DNA of 64,000 bases from a virus, in IMG/VR virus record IMGVR_UViG_3300038428_000448, positions 1-64,000 of that record; one strand, 5' to 3'. The notes beneath the pieces are model-generated. The model did not search any database. It was not told where the DNA came from and worked only from the letters and a program-made list of their open reading frames with translations. Positions 46,647 to 54,205 of this stretch are shown here, one piece after another. Position 1 is the first letter of the stretch, and every line of letters starts with the position of its first letter. The translations under genes were made by a program, and so were the position numbers.

Positions 46647-47165
46647 TTATCCAAAAAGCGACGCAACTACAGCATCATACATATCACCATTATGTGCATC
46701 CCAATTACCATCCCTATTCAGTTTTTCAAACTTGGATATATTTGAAACAATTAAAGGAATTTGTTGTTTCACATATTCCTTGGGTTTGATTCCTTTTATT
46801 CTTGCTTTACCAAACACCTTTTTTCTCATGGTGTTGACGTTGCACAAAACAATGGGAAATTTAAAGGATTCGGACAACATATATTCAAAAACTGCGTTCC
46901 AACGGGAAAGAGTAATGATGGTTTGTTGGGAAGTCAAGCCACCACCAAAACCGGATAACGCGGCTTCAAGATTGATATGGTCAACCGAAGAAATCAAGGA
47001 ATGTTTTGACAAGAAATCTATGACAAACTTTCCTTTTTCTTTGTTGGTCTCAAGTTTTGAAACATTAAGAAAACCTGCATCCATTACGGAACCGCTTTGT
47101 GCAAACGACCATCCAACAATGGACGTTGAGGCATCCAATCCAAGAATTGTTTTAAAAATCATCAA
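46647..47165 (-). CDS. RuvC-like Holliday junction resolvase
   Basis: A 172-residue RNase H-fold protein. LGLDASTSIVGWSF supplies the first Asp (D11), HINLEAAL the Glu, and the C-terminal NWDAHNGDMYDAVVASLFG the final Asp pair, in the order of RuvC catalytic residues. The strand pattern and length fit phage RuvC-like resolvases. It would cut four-way junctions formed by recombination-dependent replication, and is placed near the SbcD-SbcC and primase genes. It overlaps the upstream gene by 14 bases. Whether it or the endonuclease VII-like protein serves packaging cannot be told. Confidence 0.85.
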   Translation of the reverse strand: MMIFKTILGLDASTSIVGWSFAQSGSVMDAGFLNVSKLETNKEKGKFVIDFLSKHSLISSVDHINLEAALSGFGGGLTSQQTIITLSRWNAVFEYMLSESFKFPIVLCNVNTMRKKVFGKARIKGIKPKEYVKQQIPLIVSNISKFEKLNRDGNWDAHNGDMYDAVVASLFG

Positions 47166-47685
47166 TTGATTTTTTAATGTTTTCTGCCCTTACACTATTC
47201 ATACTATATGAAGCTGAACATGCTAGAGGAACATATGAGCCTGTAAAAGCATAATTAGCATAACTCGAATTGGTTGTTAAAAACGATTGTCTCCACACCC
47301 ATTTATTTCGAACATAACAATCAAATTCATTACTTTCCAATTCAATTTCCGGGTCAATACTGAGTTCAAGCCTTTTAATGGTTCCTTCATAATCATCAGA
47401 ATGATTTTCAGGAAAAGGTTTTCTCATGTAAAAGTAACCATCTTTTTTCTTTTGTTCGACCATCCGAAGTTCTTTGGAAACTTGTTTTTTCAAATCCTTG
47501 ACAGCTTTAAGATGGTTTTTCTTCAACTGAGCCAATTGATCTTTTTGATATTTTTGTAGAAATTCCTGAGCATCCAACCAATAACCCTGCTCGGCTGCTT
47601 CAAAAATTTCATCATGTTTTTTCTTATTATCTATTACTATACCAAGTAATTCCGATTTTGAAACTTTAACTTTTGATAGGGACAT
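47152..47685 (-). CDS. Coiled-coil protein with fibre-like C-terminal tail
   Basis: A 177-residue protein. Residues 20-80 form a Lys-rich coiled coil (FLQKYQKDQLAQLKKNHLKA, then VKDLKKQVSKELRMVEQKKK). Residues ~95-135 are acidic, including IELESNEFDCYVRNKWVW. The C-terminus unexpectedly carries fibre-type SSYANYAFTGSY and CSASYSMNSV. Its AAGGAG ribosome-binding site is buried in an 11-base-pair hairpin (47691-47733). Family unknown; possibly a late regulator or assembly chaperone for the Ser/Ala/Tyr fibres, by resemblance only. Confidence 0.65.
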   Translation of the reverse strand: MSLSKVKVSKSELLGIVIDNKKKHDEIFEAAEQGYWLDAQEFLQKYQKDQLAQLKKNHLKAVKDLKKQVSKELRMVEQKKKDGYFYMRKPFPENHSDDYEGTIKRLELSIDPEIELESNEFDCYVRNKWVWRQSFLTTNSSYANYAFTGSYVPLACSASYSMNSVRAENIKKSIDDF

Positions 47686-47690
47686 GTAAA

Positions 47691-47733
47691 ACTCCTTGTG
47701 TAACTGTTTCTAATACATAGTCACACAAGGAGT
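47691..47733 (-). promoter_or_regulatory. Hairpin sequestering a Shine-Dalgarno sequence
   Basis: A perfect 11-base-pair inverted repeat (47691-47701 with 47723-47733, 21-base loop). On the minus strand its 3' arm contains AAGGAG, six bases before the ATG at 47685, so folding would block translation. The TTTT after the stem would also let it act as a weak terminator for the gene at 47750-48025. Confidence 0.65.
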
Positions 47734-47749
47734 ATTTTAGAAATTTTAA

Positions 47750-48025
47750 TTAACTTGGATGGGTGCTATCGTAAGGTGTGGTGTTTAATCCTTCTTCATA
47801 TACAGATAGTCCCTCACCATCATTTTTAAATTGACTCACACCAACTTGCTCGCCAGCAATAAATGCGTTCTGATTGCAAAATTCAGCTTCTTGCTGACTT
47901 GTTATCAATTTGTCAGGGCCTACGGTTATAATGTTTCTAGCATTAAACGCTCCCCCTATAGGCTGAGTTGCATATCTGTCAGCTAACGTTATTGTTAACG
48001 ATGGTCTTGATAAAGCGTTTGGCAT
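47750..48025 (-). CDS. Small unknown, probably virion protein
   Basis: A 91-residue protein: ALSRPSLTITLADRYATQPI, then NIITVGPDKLITSQQEAEFC and NQNAFIAGEQVG. No family recognised. A good ribosome-binding site (AAAGGAAAT) and a TATTTATA box precede it, indicating late expression. It lies just after the propeller protein gene. Confidence 0.6.
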   Translation of the reverse strand: MPNALSRPSLTITLADRYATQPIGGAFNARNIITVGPDKLITSQQEAEFCNQNAFIAGEQVGVSQFKNDGEGLSVYEEGLNTTPYDSTHPS

Positions 48026-48043
48026 ATGTTATTTCCTTTTGTC

Positions 48044-48051
48044 TATAAATA
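48044..48051 (-). promoter_or_regulatory. TATTTATA candidate late promoter
   Basis: Minus-strand TATTTATA 18 bases before the ATG at 48025, with AAAGGAAAT in between; it slightly precedes the stop of the upstream gene at 48055. Confidence 0.55.
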
Positions 48052-48054
48052 TAA

Positions 48055-50748
48055 TTAGAAATCAATTTTCACTACAAAATTAATTGGAAAATCAGGGGTA
48101 ATTTTGATTGGTGAACCTAATTTCGCTATTGCTACCAAATCACAACCATCATACAATCCAACCGAAGTGACCGTTGGTGCCAAGTATGAGCCTGTAGGGT
48201 CGTTTCTTGAGTGTTGAGAATACTCCGAAAAGGTGGAATTAATCATCGGTGGCTGACCACGAAGCGTTTTACTATTCATGTAATCTATAATATTCGCTAA
48301 AAACTTATTTTGTGAGTTTGGAGTGATATAGGTCTCATAATTTTTTTGAGTCAATCTATAAATGAAATATTTCCATAGAATATACATGTCATTATAATTG
48401 ATTTTATTATCATTATTGAAATCCAAATCCCCATACATTGTATTATTAATCATGGAATAACTCGATGAAAACAAACTGTCCGTCCCAAACCAAGAAGATG
48501 AATACATGCTATATACGGCCGGTTCTTCATTGGTGGTGGTATCAATGATGGAAGAACTCCAATCCATGCTAGGTTGACCTGTCGCAGTACTGCTACTTTG
48601 ATAAGCCATGTATCTGAGTAATACGTCTGCATCTTGAAAATCAAATCGTCCATTTTTGTTTATATCAAATTCAGCTGCTGGAAAGATGATTGCAGTGGGA
48701 TTTGTACTAACATTAAATTCTCCTATATCCACAGGACAAACAACTTGTTTCTCAAAGATTGTTTGAGACGATGTAAATTCGATGTCATATGCATACTCAT
48801 TATTAATGACTGTATTACTCAATTGCAAACCTCCAAAATTTGAACCTGAAGTCATAATGATTATTTTACCATTTCTGTAAAAACTATTTCCCACATAAAA
48901 ATTTGGTCTAAGATTTTTAAGATTGTAAACATAAGCTTTTCCACTGAGGTCGCCAAGAATGTTCACACTACCAGTAAAACTTCCTGTAGTCGAACTTAAA
49001 TCCATGACCACGGTTGAGCCGGATATAAGCATTGGCGAACCAATCACAATAAATTGATTGGAAATGTTTGCATCCCACCCATAAACACGATAGGGTGACA
49101 AAAATTGTTTTTTGACTTGATAAATGTTGGTTATACCCCAATCTACATTGGTTGTATCCGGTATCGAACCTGTGATTTTATTGTACAAAACAAACTGGCC
49201 GTTTAAAAGCGCATCAACACTATCTCCACAAAACCATTGTTGAAATAAAGACCCGCGCAGATAACATATTGAGGCCGACAAAGCATTTATTTTTGGAACA
49301 CCTGCCACAGCATATTGGTCATAAACCCCAACGGACCAACCCAACATGTTATTGTCAATAATTGTTTCATTGCCATAGGATTTTCTAGCCAAGTAATAAC
49401 CATAATTTGCATTAGCACATCTTTCAAAAAAATACACCGAACCCTGTGCATACAATGACCCACTTTCATATTCCTGTATTATTCTGTCGGTTGGCGCTCC
49501 CACCATTACCGTATTACCATACATTGAAACCGAATGACCGAATGAATCATAAATGTTTGGATAATTTGAAACTAGGGGAAGAGTTGGATAAAATGGAAGC
49601 GGATAAATTGAGCTACTGTCAGGCAATAAAGTAAACGTATTATTCCAATTAGTACCATTAAATTCGTAAACATAAGCCCTAGATTGACTTGGTTTCGAGC
49701 TACCCACCACCATACTCCAACTAAATGAACACGATGCTTTATTCATTCCTATACTTGCACCAAAATTGTCACCACCGCCAATGTCAGAAGGTATGGGTAA
49801 TGTTTGAAATAACGACCAACTTAAATTGTTTCCATTATACTTTCTAAACATGAACACGGCGCCTTGACTGCCCGATTCATTTGGTGAACCAACCGCAAGC
49901 CATTCATCATTTAATGATAAAGAATAACCAAATGACGAGGTTACAGTCGTATTTGGGTTGTATATTGTCGTCAAATAAGGATCGGTTCCAATAATTCCTA
50001 TTACTCGGATAGCCAATCCTGTAAGAGTAGTGTAAGTGGTTGATATATTCACATTTCCACCACTATTTGATGTGGGTGATATGGCTATGTTTGCCCATTC
50101 AGACCCCGGAATGGATAAGTCCATTGTTTGAAACATTACAAATGTATAATTTTGTCCTGCTGGAACATTGGCTTGAATGGTTATAAAGCCGTTGAAAGAT
50201 GAAGAACCAATGATTGTGGGTTGTAATCTTTTAGCATAAGGATCAATGTCCAAAGTGGATACATCAAAGAGGTCAACATATCCTGACCCTGTATAGAATA
50301 ATGACTCCGTTATAAATGTAAATCGACTTATAAAATAGGGATTGCCGACAGCCAATAAAGTCCCACGCAAATCCAAAGCCCAACCGTAACCATCTTCTGA
50401 TGCCGAATAATATTGTCCGACATCAACCGCTAAATCCAAATCCGCAGTATAAGGAACGGAACCTGTGTATTCTGTTTGCAAGTAATAATCCGGCCCGGTT
50501 GAAGCAGTATTATTGGCTTCAGTTGATAATAAAATCAATTCGGGTGGGGTCAAAGGTCTATAAAGAGTCGTTTTGACATCATGAAGGTCCGAATTAATAT
50601 TATATTTGTATATTTCTACCGAACCGGTTCTAATCAGACTGCCGGTTAAGGCATTATAACGAAAAGGATTGGGATTTCCAACTGCTGCCCAATATCCATC
50701 GCATGTTACTGACCAACCGAAATTTTGATTAGAAACATTTGCAATCAT
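48055..50748 (-). CDS. Virion protein: seven-repeat beta-propeller-like plus dockerin-like calcium loops
   Basis: The start is set at 50748 (MIANVSNQNFGWSV), 897 residues; a longer reading would overlap the upstream gene. Seven FG-GAP-like repeats are visible (FGWSVTCDGYWAAVGNP, GYGWALDLRGTLLAVGNP, FGYSLSLNDEWLAVGSP, FGASIGMNK, FGHSVSMYGNTVMVGAP, LGWSVGVYDQYAVAGVP, YGWDANISNQFIVIGSP), predicting an integrin-like propeller. Two calcium loops of dockerin type follow (D-I-N-K-N-G-R-F-D-F-Q-D and D-F-N-N-D-N-K-I-N-Y-N-D, about 48351-48669), separated by about 55 extra residues. The C-terminus (VTSVGLYDGCDLVAIAKLGS) resembles that of the 389-residue protein at 54206. Likely a tail-attached adhesin. 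Confidence 0.8.
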   Translation of the reverse strand: MIANVSNQNFGWSVTCDGYWAAVGNPNPFRYNALTGSLIRTGSVEIYKYNINSDLHDVKTTLYRPLTPPELILLSTEANNTASTGPDYYLQTEYTGSVPYTADLDLAVDVGQYYSASEDGYGWALDLRGTLLAVGNPYFISRFTFITESLFYTGSGYVDLFDVSTLDIDPYAKRLQPTIIGSSSFNGFITIQANVPAGQNYTFVMFQTMDLSIPGSEWANIAISPTSNSGGNVNISTTYTTLTGLAIRVIGIIGTDPYLTTIYNPNTTVTSSFGYSLSLNDEWLAVGSPNESGSQGAVFMFRKYNGNNLSWSLFQTLPIPSDIGGGDNFGASIGMNKASCSFSWSMVVGSSKPSQSRAYVYEFNGTNWNNTFTLLPDSSSIYPLPFYPTLPLVSNYPNIYDSFGHSVSMYGNTVMVGAPTDRIIQEYESGSLYAQGSVYFFERCANANYGYYLARKSYGNETIIDNNMLGWSVGVYDQYAVAGVPKINALSASICYLRGSLFQQWFCGDSVDALLNGQFVLYNKITGSIPDTTNVDWGITNIYQVKKQFLSPYRVYGWDANISNQFIVIGSPMLISGSTVVMDLSSTTGSFTGSVNILGDLSGKAYVYNLKNLRPNFYVGNSFYRNGKIIIMTSGSNFGGLQLSNTVINNEYAYDIEFTSSQTIFEKQVVCPVDIGEFNVSTNPTAIIFPAAEFDINKNGRFDFQDADVLLRYMAYQSSSTATGQPSMDWSSSIIDTTTNEEPAVYSMYSSSWFGTDSLFSSSYSMINNTMYGDLDFNNDNKINYNDMYILWKYFIYRLTQKNYETYITPNSQNKFLANIIDYMNSKTLRGQPPMINSTFSEYSQHSRNDPTGSYLAPTVTSVGLYDGCDLVAIAKLGSPIKITPDFPINFVVKIDF

Positions 50749-50751
50749 AGC

Positions 50752-50759
50752 TATAAATA
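50752..50759 (-). promoter_or_regulatory. TATTTATA candidate late promoter
   Basis: Minus-strand TATTTATA three bases before the ATG at 50748; this supports the shorter start. Confidence 0.55.
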
Positions 50760-50776
50760 GACCAAGAATGCAAGCT

Positions 50777-52027
50777 TTATGCCAACACTCTTCCCCAAGT
50801 GCAAACAAATGACAAAGTTAATGTTTGAACATTAGTTTTTGTTTGATTTTGAGTGAATACACAACAAAAAGCGTTACTACCGGGGCTACCAAGTCCTATT
50901 GTTCTAAGGTCATTTTCTGCTAATAAATTTGTTGAAAATGTTGCGCTTTTATACGCTGTAAAACTAAAAGGTACGTATGCATCCATGCTCGTAGCCGCTT
51001 GAGCATTCGATGTTCCTGACCTATCTACAACTACTCCCGAATTTGGATTTGGTGTAGAACTATTTGAAACAAATATATTAGGAGTACCTGCTGGATCCAA
51101 CCATGCTGTGCCAGTAGTACCGCCACCAACATCTATAACTGAAATATAATACCCACCTACATTCTGATATCCGGGCACCAACGAACCCGTCCCCCATCCT
51201 ACTATAGAAGCTGTAAAAGGTACCCCCGGTGAATTAGCATATGGCGTTACAGCAATATCCAATTCATAAATGAGTCTCATTTTTTGATTGGCAGCAATAG
51301 AAACAGTAGCAGGTAATAACACTCTACTGAAAACATGACTATTAGGAAAAGAAGGAGCATAAACAGAATCATAAGTATATCCGACACCCACTTCAGTAAA
51401 AGTAACAGATGAAGTTTCATAATTGAAATCCCAAGACCTTCTATTTTGAACGACGTTCCCTACGTATGAAGTTCCACAATACCCTGTGCCTGAAAACAAA
51501 TTATTATATCCAACAAGATGAATAGGAGCTTGTAATCCTGTCTGAGATGTTTTAAAAATTGTAAAAGGTTGTAAAACAATTGTTGATGAAGGTGTAATCG
51601 AAGCAGATGTATTTGATACAGCTAAAATTCTTACTTCTGAAGCATCATCAAAATGAAGCATATCTCCAACTTGAACTGCTGATGACCATCCACCGGAAGA
51701 TCCGGTTAAACTTTGAAGACCTGTAGGACCGGGAACAAATGTGAGAGTTGTGCTGGCAACAGAGCCAGAAGAATCTCCTGTATAAATTGAATTTACTGCG
51801 GTTCCATTTCCAGCAAAAGCCACATTCATTGCATTTCCATAATTAAAACTATATAAAGCATCCATGCCTTGATTTAAAATTAAATTCTTTTGCCAATCCT
51901 TTTGCTCCCATACAACATTATTATCTTTATCAATAACGGAAACTTTATATTTACCACTTAAAGTTTGACCGATTGATGTAGGAGGTATAATTTCCTTTTG
52001 GGGTTCTCTTAAATTTACTTCATTCAT
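50777..52027 (-). CDS. Virion structural protein, unknown
   Basis: A 416-residue, beta-rich protein. The N-terminus (GKYKVSVIDKDNNVVWEQKD, then WQKNLILNQGMDALYSF) is a layout found on phage tail or baseplate proteins in my recollection, followed by Gly/Ser/Thr-rich strands and a C-terminal beta domain ending LTLSFVCTWGRVLA. No known catalytic motif. GAAAGGAAA precedes the ATG, and a TATGTATA sequence lies about 20 bases upstream, a poor match to the late box. Confidence 0.6.
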   Translation of the reverse strand: MNEVNLREPQKEIIPPTSIGQTLSGKYKVSVIDKDNNVVWEQKDWQKNLILNQGMDALYSFNYGNAMNVAFAGNGTAVNSIYTGDSSGSVASTTLTFVPGPTGLQSLTGSSGGWSSAVQVGDMLHFDDASEVRILAVSNTSASITPSSTIVLQPFTIFKTSQTGLQAPIHLVGYNNLFSGTGYCGTSYVGNVVQNRRSWDFNYETSSVTFTEVGVGYTYDSVYAPSFPNSHVFSRVLLPATVSIAANQKMRLIYELDIAVTPYANSPGVPFTASIVGWGTGSLVPGYQNVGGYYISVIDVGGGTTGTAWLDPAGTPNIFVSNSSTPNPNSGVVVDRSGTSNAQAATSMDAYVPFSFTAYKSATFSTNLLAENDLRTIGLGSPGSNAFCCVFTQNQTKTNVQTLTLSFVCTWGRVLA

Positions 52028-52058
52028 AATTTCCTTTCACTGTTACTATACATATTTG

Positions 52059-53207
52059 TTACATTAGACTTCCCTGATAAAATGCTATACTTGTAGTCAC
52101 TTGATTAAAACTCATTGTTTGTGGGAAAGTTGTCAATATACGACTTCCTGTGTAGAAAGCCAAATACGTTGAGGCTGAATCAAAACTTGCCGTTTGTGGG
52201 AACGTCGTTAATAGAATACTTCCTGTATAGAAAGCCAAATATGTTGAGGCTGAATCAAAACTTGAAGTAACTGTAGTAACAGTATTTGTTATAAAACCCG
52301 TATTAAACGCCAAGTTTACGGTTGGAATATCTGCAAGACTACCTGTGACCGCTACCATTGTAACTACGTTTTGCATGGAAGCACTATAAAATGATATACT
52401 ATTAGTTATAGTATTAGAATATGGAGGGGCATTAACCACACTACCAGCAAAAAATCTCACAGACAAAGATGCGGTATCTGTTCTTAATTGATTTTCAACC
52501 TTGCCTGAATAAAAATAAACAGACACATTGGATGTGTCATATTCAATTTCTGAATTATTTCCCCAATACCAATCACAATATGATGAAGAGGAATGTGCAT
52601 CAAAAGAATTTGAGAAATAACCAAGTTCCTGTTGGTGGGAAAATATATTTATTCCAGCAAACAAATTACCGTTTCCATCATCCATTATGATATATGGGTT
52701 GTCGGAAGTGTCAACATGCAGATTGATTGTATTTGGTACAATTTTATCACCAAATACGATTCTCGGAACATCAATTAATTGAATTTGGTCAGTTAAATGC
52801 CTTTTGGTTTCAGACAGTTCAAAATCAACATTTTCTTCGCCCCATAATTTGGTGGGGTCTTTATAATTATTGTAAAACATTGTTTTAACTTGAGCATAAA
52901 TCGACCTCTTGTATGTTCCGTCCGGATTTTTGGGTTCAGAATCGGGATACACAATGGAATTGGTAATATTTAATCCCTGCTCCACCGTTGCTAAATCATA
53001 AGGCATCGGGTTTAATGCAATGCTGCACGAACTATTAATTACAGGAAGTCCACTTCCATCACCGTAATCGATATATTGCAATGCAATGGCATAGCCATCT
53101 TGGGTAAGAAGCAAATTGTCACCCGCATCGGTATTATTCAATGCTTGTTTCTTTGTTGCATTGAAAGGCGTCAACTGAACCTGATATTTTTTAAGTAATT
53201 TTATCAT
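52059..53207 (-). CDS. Virion protein, tandem paralogue A with repeat tail
   Basis: Start at 53207 (MIKLLKKYQVQLTPFNATKK), overlapping the upstream stop in an ATGA arrangement; 382 residues. Residues 1-220 are paralogous to the gene at 53204-54196: YIDYG, DLATVEQGLNIT, NPDGTYKRSIYAQV, MFYNNYKDPTKLWGEENVDF, DDGNGNLFAGINIFSHQQEL. The C-terminus instead carries repeated SISFYSAS / LAFYTGS strands, including two 25-residue copies of FDSASTYLAFYTGS. Likely a tail or baseplate component; the family name is unknown. Confidence 0.7.
   Translation of the reverse strand: MIKLLKKYQVQLTPFNATKKQALNNTDAGDNLLLTQDGYAIALQYIDYGDGSGLPVINSSCSIALNPMPYDLATVEQGLNITNSIVYPDSEPKNPDGTYKRSIYAQVKTMFYNNYKDPTKLWGEENVDFELSETKRHLTDQIQLIDVPRIVFGDKIVPNTINLHVDTSDNPYIIMDDGNGNLFAGINIFSHQQELGYFSNSFDAHSSSSYCDWYWGNNSEIEYDTSNVSVYFYSGKVENQLRTDTASLSVRFFAGSVVNAPPYSNTITNSISFYSASMQNVVTMVAVTGSLADIPTVNLAFNTGFITNTVTTVTSSFDSASTYLAFYTGSILLTTFPQTASFDSASTYLAFYTGSRILTTFPQTMSFNQVTTSIAFYQGSLM
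52113..52262 (-). repeat. Tandem 75-base coding repeat, two copies
   Basis: Two adjacent 75-base units coding FDSASTYLAFYTGS plus (I/R)(L)LTTFPQT. The copies differ at only a few bases, so this is a recent duplication. Boundaries are approximate. Confidence 0.7.
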
Positions 53208-54196
53208 ACATCCCAAATAACAGGTCCTAGAGTTTTGTCTTGATCCCAAACATCCGGGTCAGTATTCCACGTTACTATTCCACTCGAACTACTGACGACG
53301 TTTGAAAAGGAAGAGGTACCAAAAAGATTGGCCGCATAAATTTTATACCAATATACTACACTAGAAGAAATATTGGTATCCAAATAATCAATTGTATTAA
53401 CTGATTGTAATACATTATAATTTATGCCATCGGTTGATTTTTCAATAACATAATTATTTACAGGCCAAGGATTTATATTCCACGTCAAATATAAAAATGG
53501 ACTATATATGATGTTTGATATAAACAATCTTGGGGTATCAGGAAGGCTTAATGTATTATAGTAATCGCAATAACCACTACTACCTGTCACTATATTATTT
53601 GAATATTCCCCCAATTCCTGTTGATGAGAAAATAAATTGATGCCAGCGAAAACATTGCCATTTCCATCATCTTTAAAAACATAATTATTATCAGTCGTTG
53701 TATCATACATGACAATGGTATTGGGAAGAATTTTTTCCCCAAAAACTATTTGAGGAATTTCAAACATCTTAAATTTATCGGTTATGAATCTTTTTGTTTG
53801 AGAATTTTCAAAATCAAGATTTTCCAATCCCCACATTTTTGTGGGGTCCCGATAATTGTTATAAAACATACCATAAACTTGTGAATAAACACACCGTTGA
53901 TATGTTCCGTTGGGATTTTGAGGGTCGGTTTCAGGATAGAAAATTCCTGTAACATTTAGTCCATCTTCAAATGTGGCCAAGTCTAGCGATTGCTGTTCTA
54001 ATGCAATATTACAGGCACTAGCGGTTATTGGATACTGAATTCCATAATCAATATACTCCAAAGCGACAGGCAAGCCAGCACTCCCACTATGTTCCATGAG
54101 AATTAAATCATCATTTATTACATTGGAAAGTTCCCAATTTTTTGTAACAACGAACGGTGTGGTTTGCGTATCATCTTTATGGAGTGACTTAAGCAT
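53204..54196 (-). CDS. Virion protein, tandem paralogue B with fibronectin III-like tail
   Basis: A 330-residue protein, paralogous over residues 1-205 with the gene at 52059-53207 (YIDYG, DLATFEDGLNVTG, NPNGTYQRCVYSQV, MFYNNYRDPTKMWGLENLDF). The C-terminal ~100 residues look like a fibronectin type III domain (PRLFISNIIYSPFLYLTWNI, NNYVIEKSTDG, YWYKIYAANLFGTSSFSN). Such domains decorate phage virions and may bind surface carbohydrate. The two paralogues share a base and differ in the exposed tail. Confidence 0.75.
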   Translation of the reverse strand: MLKSLHKDDTQTTPFVVTKNWELSNVINDDLILMEHSGSAGLPVALEYIDYGIQYPITASACNIALEQQSLDLATFEDGLNVTGIFYPETDPQNPNGTYQRCVYSQVYGMFYNNYRDPTKMWGLENLDFENSQTKRFITDKFKMFEIPQIVFGEKILPNTIVMYDTTTDNNYVFKDDGNGNVFAGINLFSHQQELGEYSNNIVTGSSGYCDYYNTLSLPDTPRLFISNIIYSPFLYLTWNINPWPVNNYVIEKSTDGINYNVLQSVNTIDYLDTNISSSVVYWYKIYAANLFGTSSFSNVVSSSSGIVTWNTDPDVWDQDKTLGPVIWDV

Positions 54197-54205
54197 TTCA
54201 TTATT

